Source: Larus michahellis
Lineage: Eukaryota > Chordata > Aves > Charadriiformes > Laridae
DNA length: 64,000 nt
Reading direction: 5' to 3'
NCBI RefSeq assembly: GCF_964199755.1
Contig: NC_133901.1
Coordinates: 43,431,418-43,495,417 of the forward strand
Both the position numbers and the translations under genes were made by a program. This document shows, one piece after another, positions 55,772 through 64,000 of this stretch (within the stretch, counting starts at the first letter, position 1; every line of letters begins with the position of its first letter). The notes under the pieces were generated by a model, which was not told the DNA's origin, ran no database searches, and saw only the letters and a program-made list of their open reading frames with translations.

Positions 55772-56479
55772 CATGTCCCGTGTTCTTCAAAGCATGTCTG
55801 TAAGTTTTGCACCATCCCTAGGTCTTTGTTACCTTGTATTTCTTCAGTGTGGCTGTAGAGGACAACTTTGGTTGCTGCTCAGGACAGAGGCCACTAAGCA
55901 ACTTTACGCTCGCTAACTAATAATACTCAGCTTTACCCATAACTAGCTTTCAGTAATCAATTATGAAAAAGAATACACAAACCTAAACAGAAGCATATTA
56001 AAATTTGTAGCTGTCCAACAGAATGAAGAAACAGCTCTGCTGCTTTCTACTACGATGACAAAAGGTTAACAGTAAAAGCAAGTCAAAAATCAATCTGAAA
56101 ATGGACTAAGAGCCAAAGCCTGAGATGAGTTACTAACTGAGGTACGTTTCCTTTAAGGCAAAGGAGACTCAGATCCTAACCAAATGTCTTAAGCTGTTAT
56201 TTATTACATTATTACAGTATTGTTATGTAAGCCATAATGTGTTTGTGTAGGCAAACATGAAGAACACTCCTCAAACCACAAATTTCAGAAAATACACAGC
56301 TAAATTTAATTTTACTGTGTGCCCCATTGTTCTTGTGCTTTTGGAAGCAGCAAATGGTCATTCCATCTTCTCAATCCCTGAACCCCTGGTTCAGTGAGGC
56401 TGCCTCTGGTGGTCTCACCACCTACCTCTTCTGAGCCATCATTCTCCTTCGCTTCATCCCTGCCGTGTTCAAGCTTCTC

Positions 56480-57120
56480 CTTATGTTTGATCATCCCTGT
56501 GGTCCTTTTCCAGCTTATCTATATCCTCTGTGAGCTGGAATGATCCAAACTATGCACCCTATTCAATAAGTCTGTGCACAGTGGCTTTTCAAGTGGTGTG
56601 ACCATGTGTTCTCTTTTGTTTCCTATTCCTTTTTTAGTGTTTTTTAGCATTCTGCTGGGATTTGTCAGTATGACCCTGCTGACAAGTGAACTGATGATTT
56701 CAAGACCTGCCCAGGACTCTTTCCTGAGAAAGAGATAATTACAGATTCAGAGCCTGTCACTGTAGATATATACTTAAAGGTAATTTTGTGCCCATACACA
56801 TTATTTTGCACTTATCAGTGCAAACATTTTGTCATCTGCTCACTTAATACTATGTGTACCAAAGATGTAAGTCTTAGCTGTCAGCTTTAGATGTGATTAT
56901 TCTGAATAATTTTGTCACGGCATTATTCACTGCTCTGTCAGGTAGTTTGTGACTAGATTGAGCCTCATGAGTCCCAAAGCACATCTCTGAGTGGGATCCT
57001 TCTGGTTAACTTGCAACAAAATGACATTTATTTCCTATCTCTAGCCAGGAGGAAAAATGTCCCTTCTACCCACTGATTGTTTAGCTTCCAGGATTGCACC
57101 ACCTACCCTTTTATAACCCA
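56480..57120 (-). mobile_element. Ancient CR1-like LINE fragment, sense on minus
   Basis: The plus strand reads like the antisense of an amniote CR1-type ORF2: ggtccttttccagcttatct, agcattctgctgggatttgt, caggactctttcctgagaaa, then ttttgcacttatc. These landmarks come in the expected order over about 600 bases, with heavy decay and no open frame. The family call is from memory of the antisense pattern; the borders are approximate. Confidence 0.55.
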
Positions 57121-58108
57121 TATGAAACCATTTTTCCTTAGCCTTTTATTACCTATACACAACTGTTTTCCCTTCTAATATGTTGGGAAGCACCACAGGG
57201 ATGAATCAGCTTTTTCTTTGGTTAGCTTCAAAAGCTCTTTTGCTGTCAATGCGTTGAAATGAATCATATGATCCCTGTATGAATCAATTAGGTTTGGCTT
57301 TTCATACGCACAATCTTTTGTATTCTGTGTGTTATGCACATATTTTTTTTGCAAATGACCCATCTTGCAGTAACAGGCAACATCAACTAGCTATTTTTCA
57401 TCCTGTTGGCGATGTGAGCAAATACAAATGTTTAAAGTGGACATTTTTAATAGTTTACAAATTCTTATAACTGTTAAATAAGTGGCTTTTTATTTGCTTA
57501 GACTCTTTAATCACAACCAATTCAGTGATTGTTTTCACTCATATAGAGCATAGGGGAATTGAATGGCAGATGTGAAGTTAATTTTTATTCTTACGACATT
57601 TTCAGAACAGAATCTGACCCATACCTCCCTTTAGTTTTTGCTAAGTTTTCAATAAAAAGATGAATGTTTTTGTGATGGACTATAAGCTTGTTGATTGTCC
57701 TGGTAAGCAGCAGCTGCAAAATCTCATTCAGTTTAGTATGTGAGAAAGCTGAATGTCACACACTAATTCATTTGAATAGGAGCCAAGCTAATATTCCTTA
57801 TTGGGGTAAAACGCCCACTGAAGTGTTTTTATGGAATTAGGATGGTGGATTCATCATTGAAATTTGGAAACTCCCATTTTGGGCGCATTGAAAATGCGTT
57901 GTGCAGACGAACAAGCTATTTATACAGACATGTGGTGTAATACTGGATACTCCTTTAATCTTTCAGTAATCCAGACGTTACCATATGGACAAACTGCACA
58001 GATTGATTTGAGGAGGCCTCACTGGATAAACGAATACCCTACTTCAGTTAATTTGCTGAGCTTTTATGTTAGTGTATCAGGAAAAAAAAAATGCTTTCCA
58101 GCACATAG
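57121..58108. other. Region downstream of RGR poly(A) signal
   Basis: About 1 kb, AT-rich; it may include more of the decayed LINE. Nothing else recognised. Confidence 0.5.
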
Positions 58109-58367
58109 TTTATTTGCAGTGACATATAAAATGAGACTGATGACAATCAACACAGGTTTAAGGCAGCTTGTTTGACAAGCAGCTCGTGATGGTTTGGACA
58201 GTTATCTGGAAGGCTTTCTTTCAGTTCTTCATTGCTTGTAGCCAATGCACGGCCTTTCCAATGTGGAACCACCTCTGTACGTACATATCAGAGAACGCAC
58301 ACAGTTTCCTCTACCATTTTGCTTTCAGTGATGTACCTGCATTAAATTGGCTTAATGCCTTAGTGGG
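58109..58367 (-). other. RGR: RGR 3' UTR with AATAAA
   Basis: The minus strand has AATAAA at 58114-58109, about 254 nt after the RGR stop codon. This is the first canonical signal I see, so the 3' UTR is probably short. Confidence 0.6.
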
Positions 58368-58511
58368 TTATTTAGCTTTGTTATCGACCTCTGCTTTCTC
58401 AATCTTCTGTCCTGTGAGGAACTGCCATATTCCTCCTCTGTAGTTCTCATTCCCCAGGGCATATACAAAGGCGTCCACAGTTGGCACAGTCTTGGCAATA
58501 ACGGCGGGAAT
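58368..58511 (-). CDS. RGR: RGR last coding exon, TM7 with retinal Lys and stop
   Basis: 144 nt including TAA at 58370-58368: IPAVIAKTVPTVDAFVYALG, then NENYRGGIWQFLTGQ and a charged tail ending DNKAK. The Lys of VIAKTVPT is the Schiff-base residue (Lys255 in human). Acceptor cacaacag. Confidence 0.95.
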   Translation of the reverse strand: MPAVIAKTVPTVDAFVYALGNENYRGGIWQFLTGQKIEKAEVDNKAK

Positions 58512-61500
58512 CTGTTGTGAGACACAATTTTATGAACAGAAAAATGCATCAAGGAGCCAATGGGCTGATTTCAGCAGAGGCTCAGTTTCCCTTTACTGAA
58601 CAAATGCCTGTCTCTGATGGCAGTAGCTTGCTACCTCCAGAGAGACGAGAGGTAAAAGCAATTTGGTCAGTGGGAGGCCCTTGCTGAGGAAATTATAGTC
58701 TCCAGGAGAAAGAATTTATTTAGATCAGCATTGCCTGAAACTGGGATATTTCAGTTGAGAGTGAATACACTTAGGAGGAGTGAAGGGTGGCTGTGGGACA
58801 CCTTTTGGTAGATAAGTGGGCTAATATTCCTAACACATTTTATGTGGGATACTGAATACCTAAGTACAGTACTGCATTTGCTGACCTGAAACTAGGCTGA
58901 TTTTTCAGAGACTGAATAAAAGTTGAAAGGTTTGATGTGGTATTACTGAGTTCCAGAGGCAGTCTTGGAGCCAAGACTCATAGATAAAAGGGAAAAAAGG
59001 AGGCAGCATGACCTTAAGAGTGATCAATTGCAGGTTCCCTGAGGAGCAGGAAGTATTAGAAAAATGAATGAGACAAATAGTCTCTTCAAAACTGAACATT
59101 TTTAGCTGGTACTTGACTGTGGGAAGGATACAAAAGTCTCCTACAAACCATGAAGCAGTACAGGCTACAGACCCCTAACTGACTGATGAAGAAAAACACC
59201 CCCTGGCTTCCTAAACTGTTGCTTGATCAAAACAGTAATACAATGCCTTTTATATCACAGTGCTTAGCTGGTTTGCCTTAAAAGTGGTAGATGAACAGAA
59301 TGCTTTGAGGAAATGATCTACTTGTTATGTATGTTATAACAAGTATATTGTTTCCTCAAAACATTTTGTTTATATGTTATATATATGTTATAACAAGTAA
59401 ACCCAATTGTGAGTAAATTGGCATTGTTCCATAGGAATGGAGAGAGGAGAGTAAGGAGAATATAATTGTTTGAATTCCCTGCTGTTTGATTACGGCAGCA
59501 TAGACGTACCATGCGGTATTTTGGTGAAATGAACATCACGTTTTCAACTGCTGCGTAGAAGCATAAAAGGCAATAGGGACCCCAGCAAATGACCAGTGTC
59601 TTCAATGGTAAACCAGTATTAAACTGAAAAACAAGAGCAATAAATTCCTTTGTGTTTCACAACCACTCACTGCAACAAGCGGATGGGCCAGATCCTGTGA
59701 GACTGTGGTTTGTGTTCAGTAGCAGGAGATGATCAGCCAGCAGGATGTGCCTTCTTAGAGACTCTTGCAGACAAATAAACTGTGTGATGCCATTACCATG
59801 GCAGTGCAACAAACGGCTGCAGTGGCATCTGTGTTGTGGTAGTAGGATTCCTGTGTCCTTCATGCTAGGGCCTTGTCTATGGTGTTCATGGCCAGCTGTT
59901 CCCAAGTATCTCGTAAATATTAATGATAGGGAAGTGATAATTTCATCCTTAACTAGTCTGCATAGCTAGAGAATATCCTAAGAAAGAAATCACATGCTAT
60001 TGCATAAACTCACTGAAAAAAAAGGTAATAGACAATAACAAGCGCTGAGATTTGTTCAAGAAATATGTAGAGGGCACATATATATATATTCCAGACAGCT
60101 ACAAGCCAGTCTGCCTGACTGTCTCTTTGCTGGTATAACATCCCCCTTGAGAAGTGACTGTCTTTACTGAGTGCAGGGGTTGGGCTGTGCCTGCCAGCCA
60201 CGCGTAGTGCCCCAGACTGTATAGCCTGCACCTAAGGAAACAACTCATATAATCACCACATTACATTCCCATAAACCTGCCACGCCAGAGCTGTTCCTTT
60301 GTTTCCAGCTCATAAAGATTTCTGAATTTCCTCAGCCAAGTGGAAACACTGCATGTTTAGGAAGGCCCTTCTCCCGCTACGGGGTGCCTGCATGTTTTCT
60401 TGCAGTGCTGCAGTTCTGGCTGACTTCCTCAGTGATAAGCTAAGAGCCTGTAGCAAAGCAGGAAATAATGATCCTTCCTGAACAAAGGTTCTCTGGAGAA
60501 ATATTGATATGCTATTAGCAAATATTCTGCATGCTGCGTGTTTGTTTTGTGACTAGAGTTGGACCAGTGGTGGTGGAGGGGTATCCTCAGGGTCACTAGT
60601 CCAAACCCTGTGTTTACAGCACTAGTTCAGGGCAGATGTGGCTGGCTGGTCAAATCTCGACATCTCTAAGGATGGGCTTTCCGTGAACTTTCTAAGTTTA
60701 TTTACTCAAGTAACAATGGGGAGTTAGCACAGAAGGAGCTGAGCCAAAGCCTCTATGAAAGAAAATGGCTTTTTGAGGACTTTGTCTCTATTGGATGCAG
60801 CCCTATTTTGGCAAGACAGTTACAGGGGCTAAGGAAGCTTTCTTACCTTATAGTGCCCACTTTTCTTGAACTTCTGGTGTATGGACTGATAGGCCGTCAG
60901 CATGATGAAGCCCGGGATCATGAAATTGAAAATGGACAGAGCAAAAAGAAACGTGATATAGTTTCTGGAAAGGGTGAGGAAGGGGAAAAAAAAAAAAGAC
61001 GTTGTTAATTCCTCTCTAGGGCATCTCTGTAAACTTACTGTAAATATTCATTAACTTGTATTTTTAAAATTGCCAAAACCAGTTTTGTCAACATGCTTTA
61101 GGTGCAGCATTTGCCAAAGGCCAGTTAAGTTGTGCGGGATGGATGGTATTGCAGAAAATCACAACAGATGTTTTGTTTCTAAACACAAGCATCCCTACTC
61201 AGACATTAGTGCTGGACTGTATAAAACCAAAACCATTCAGAATAAAAGTGTCAAGTCCTAAACTCAGAAAAGATGCAGCTTATAGATGACCAAGGAATAA
61301 GGGAGTCGCAGAAACCTGAGCGTCAGCCTCCACCCCAGAGGAAGCTGACCTTAGCTGTTGCCACATACCCCGGCTCGTGCCCCAGCAACAATGATGGAGA
61401 CAGATGGGGGTTTTGGTGTGCTGCCGAGGCCACCCCAGGGGACGGCGGCCTCCCCCCCTTCTTCCGTGCAAGCTGGCTCCAGCCCTCACCTGTCCCCTTT

Positions 61501-61643
61501 GCTGTAGTCTAGGGTGCAGCAGGTTCGGAGGGGTTCGTAGTCATATTCCCCCCACCCCAGCAAGGGCATCACGGACCAAAAGGCAGCAAACAGCCAGGCG
61601 AACACCATCATGGAGATGGCCGTGCTCCACTGCAGCTTGCTCC
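58368..61643 (-). CDS. RGR: RGR opsin, last four coding exons (5' part outside window)
   Basis: RGR is a non-visual opsin of retinal pigment epithelium and Mueller cells that binds all-trans-retinal and makes 11-cis-retinal in light. Four exons (61643-61490, 60964-60847, 59623-59510, 58511-58368) join in frame and cover TM4 to the C-terminus. Evidence: GWGEYDYEP, then TCCTLDYSKGD, with the disulfide Cys of extracellular loop 2, nearly identical to mammalian RGR; TM7 IAKTVPTVDAFVYALGNE with the retinal-binding Lys; DAFVY in place of NPxxY (human RGR has NAINY). These exclude peropsin (RRH). The expected upstream exons (TM1-3) were not found up to 64000, so the gene continues to the right. Confidence 0.95.
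58512..59509 (-). other. RGR: RGR intron before last exon
   Basis: About 1.0 kb with a 10-bp inverted repeat and a further copy of one arm at 59319-59399. Nothing coding. Confidence 0.7.
59319..59399. repeat. RGR: Inverted repeat plus third copy of an arm
   Basis: Arms tacttgttat (59319-59328) and ataacaagta (59336-59345), loop of 7. The arm ataacaagta, preceded by atgtt-like sequence, occurs again at 59390-59399. Confidence 0.9.
59510..59623 (-). CDS. RGR: RGR exon, TM6 (114 nt, symmetric)
   Basis: 114 nt, exactly 38 codons, phase 0 at both ends: FNTGLPLKTLVICWGPYCLL, then CFYAAVENVMFISPKYRM. Acceptor tttttcag, donor gtacgt. This is the equivalent of the human exon whose skipping gives the RGR-d isoform. 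Confidence 0.95.
59624..60846 (-). other. RGR: RGR intron between TM5 and TM6 exons
   Basis: About 1.2 kb with a short AT run near 60078. No other structure recognised. Confidence 0.7.
60847..60964 (-). CDS. RGR: RGR exon, TM5
   Basis: 118 nt. It completes Arg, then NYITFLFALSIFNFMIPGFI and MLTAYQSIHQKFKKSGHYK. Acceptor ccctttccag, donor gtaaga, ending phase 0. Confidence 0.95.
60965..61489 (-). other. RGR: RGR intron between TM4 and TM5 exons
   Basis: 525 bases. Nothing recognised besides the splice signals. Confidence 0.7.
61490..61643 (-). CDS. RGR: RGR exon, TM4 and extracellular loop 2
   Basis: 154 nt. The first two bases complete a codon, then SKLQWSTAISMMVFAWLFAA, FWSVMPLLGWGEYDYEPLRT and CCTLDYSKGD, ending with AG of a split Arg. 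Acceptor tcccacag, donor gtgagg. Confidence 0.95.
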
Positions 61644-64000
61644 CTGTGGGAAGAGAAAAGCGGATCTCTGTGCCCAGAACGAAACTGGTGGGCAAAGCTG
61701 TTGGGCTCTGTGGGGCCAAAGCTGAGTGCCCCGGCCTCTGGGCCTCAGGCAGAAACAAGCAGTTGTCTGTGCTTTGTAGCCTGCATCTGACTTGAGTCTG
61801 GAGGAATCAACCTTGTGTAAAATTTGAAGGAAGCTTTTAGTCTTTAGGAAACTGCAAATTGTACTTTCCTTTCGTGTGCTTTACTTACACAAGTGCTGCA
61901 TTGCTGCTCAGCCTTGTACCACATTGGAGATACATCTGCTCTTACAAACATCATATTCTTGGGTTTTGAGAATGTGTTTAGAGGCTCAGATGAGGCAGAG
62001 AGAAGAAGGCACAGGGTGAGGCAGTAAATAGTGTCTGAAGAACTAGAGCGTAGCTGCAGGGTGTGGGCCAGATCAGAAATGTGGCTATGCGGGCACCACC
62101 CAGCCCCTGCCTGCTCCCTTTTGCCCTGCTGGGAGTGCAGGGCACATGTGGATATTAAATATACCCCGGTTTAAAATCACTGCTCATCAATATCTATGGG
62201 AATATATATATACAACCTGACAACAGATCTTGTTCTGAAAATACTGCTGGTCCAATTATTCTGCCCTTAAGGTCATTGCTTAGCCTGGAACAGGAAATGT
62301 GACGCTCAGCATTAGTAATTTTTTTCTAATTTTATAATAAAAATTATCACTTGTGCCTATCTCATCCAGTTCCGTAAAATACCATTGGAATAGGTTAATA
62401 AATGAAATGAAAGATTGGAAACTTCAGAAGACACGGGAAGTATTTCTCCATGGAGAAGGCAGGCAGGCAGGCTTCCCCGCTGCTGCAGGACATTGTGTTA
62501 GCCTTGCTGCTTGCATGTAAAAGGCCTGTATAATTTTGTTATCGAGGCTAACCTCCATCATCATGCCCATGCTGAATAGCCCATGGCGCCAGCTGCACCA
62601 GTGAGGAGCACAGTGACTTTGCCCACTACTCCTTTCTAATCAAATCTGCCGTTCGGGAGAAGTAATGTTGTAATTTTCACTGAGGTTGGGAAGCAATTTT
62701 TTCATCTGCCCTTAACAGCAGCATCATGACAGGCCAGGAGGATTCAGGCCAATTCTGACCTTTCTCAGAGAGGTGAAGGACTGGAGTCGAGGTTCTGCCA
62801 TGGGACCAGAGGTGGCTGACTGGTGGGTGGAGAGCATGTGGGGTCCGCACAGGCTGGAGATCCCTATAAGGCAGCAGCCCCGGGAAGGACTGCAAACTCT
62901 ACAGTAGCTATTTTGTGTTGTGCTGTCCCTGTTTATTTTAAAGACGGATAATAAAGTAGGTGTGTTAATGAAATTGCCCTTTTACAGGAACTCTGATTCT
63001 ACCTCTGTCTTTTTTCTTATCTTCCAGAGGTTCTTCAGGGAAAAGAATTAGAATTTGAATTGCATTAAAAATCAACTTGGAAAAATTGTTTGGTACATGT
63101 GTTCAAAAATTAGTTATGGGAAAACACAGGTGTACATATTGCAATTTAAATGGCAAGGAAAAAATAAAGAATTACCTACTCCACATTTTAATATGGTGGT
63201 TACGAAAAAATGTATTGATTTTTTAGTAATTGAAAACATTATTTTTTAATAATTACTAATGAAGAATGATTAATAATGACTAATATCTGTCTTTTCTATG
63301 ATTCCTACATAGAAGATACACTTTATCTGCAAAGGCTCAAATATTTCTTTGTAGTACTGACATAACATGACTCTAGAATGACATAGATGAAAATAAAGGA
63401 ATAGTTTCTGATTCAGGGACTAGAAATACGAGTCCAACTTTCTAGTAACTTGTAATTATTCTTAACCTCCCAGTCCAAAGAAGCATTGTAGCCTAAGTTG
63501 GATCTTTCAGAACTGAATCCTATTTAGGTATATGCTCAAATAAGCATGTTAGAGTTGTTACTCATCCAAGGTTTCCACTTCCATTTGTGTTCTACATAGT
63601 GGTTCTTGTAGCTTGGCTTTACACAACTGTAACTTGAAATTCAATCTGGACGAAGCTTATTACACAAGCTGTCAGGTTTGTTTTGTGTTTTACATATTCT
63701 AGCAATTCCTTAAAAGCATTAGTAAACATCAGTAAAATCAGCTGCACTGAAACCTGGCTCTGAATTTTGTTTCTTTTAAACCAAGCTCATGCCAAAAGTA
63801 GCTTTATTGCTTTGGGAATACGATTTTGTAAGTGGTAAGCCCTCCCGATATTCTGAAAAAACAAACTAAATCTTGGGGTTTCTTTTTCTTTTTTTTTTTT
63901 TTTTGGTGTCTCAGCAAGTCCTGTAAGATAGTTAATACCAATTATTTCTCATGGTAGCTTGTGGCAGAAACTTTGCTCTCTTTCCACCCCCATCCTTCCA
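61644..64000 (-). other. RGR: RGR intron upstream of TM4 exon (to window end)
   Basis: About 2.4 kb. I searched the minus strand for the expected TM3 exon and did not find it. A short AGGC repeat lies at about 62457-62471 and a long T run at about 63886-63904. Confidence 0.6.

Larger units (their letters stand above)
53666..56479. other. Intergenic sequence with hairpin and T/G tract
   Basis: About 2.8 kb. It holds a T/G-rich low-complexity tract (54605-54705) and a perfect 14-bp inverted repeat (55739-55771). Nothing coding recognised. Confidence 0.55.

Noticed and set aside
57876-57900. Short hairpin gcgcatt/aatgcg-like
   Set aside because: Only six paired bases; expected by chance.
58368-61643. 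Peropsin (RRH) instead of RGR
   Set aside because: TCCTLDYSKGD, GWGEYDYEP and IAKTVPT with a short C-terminus match RGR; RRH differs at all of these and has a longer tail.
62677-62895. 72-codon minus-strand frame as an upstream RGR exon
   Set aside because: It has no hydrophobic helix and no match to RGR TM2-TM3; treated as chance.

Overview
The window is vertebrate nuclear DNA, most likely from a bird. Three observations support this: intron-split genes with GT-AG junctions, CR1-type LINE fragments (one ending in the avian-style terminal run of ATTCTATG-like 8-mers), and protein sequences close to, but clearly different from, mammalian choline acetyltransferase, VAChT and RGR opsin. The species cannot be named from the sequence alone.

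Layout. All three recognisable genes are on the minus strand, so they read from high to low coordinates. At about 58.1-61.6 kb lie the last four coding exons of RGR (retinal G-protein-coupled receptor opsin); its 5' exons are beyond the right edge. A stretch of about 32 kb (25.7-58.1 kb) follows in which I see no gene, only CR1 fossils, simple repeats and small hairpins. At 20.5-25.7 kb is the cholinergic gene locus head: a CpG-rich R-type promoter and exon (donor at 24806), the single-exon SLC18A3/VAChT coding region (23121-24713, 530 aa) with its 3' UTR, and a second CpG island (20.5-21.8 kb) with candidate N/M-type first exons of CHAT. From 17.9 kb down to 0.9 kb are eight CHAT coding exons giving the first 352 codons, through catalytic His334; the remaining exons lie beyond the left edge.

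Function. VAChT sits inside the first intron of CHAT, the nested arrangement known from worms to mammals, so that the enzyme that makes acetylcholine and the transporter that loads it into synaptic vesicles share upstream control. The exon junctions were derived by hand, and every phase agrees across all eight CHAT exons and all four RGR exons. The rebuilt ChAT N-terminus begins MPVLEK, matching the rodent start MPILEK. It also puts the catalytic His at residue 334, the rat number, which supports the whole exon model.

Most notable observations: an R-exon upstream ORF that, after the predicted splice, is in frame with ChAT and cut off by a single TGA; two candidate alternative first exons in the 20.5-21.8 kb island; the head-to-tail proximity of RGR to the cholinergic locus; a symmetric 114-nt RGR exon; and several perfect short inverted repeats. 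I found no clear evidence of a wholly new biological system.
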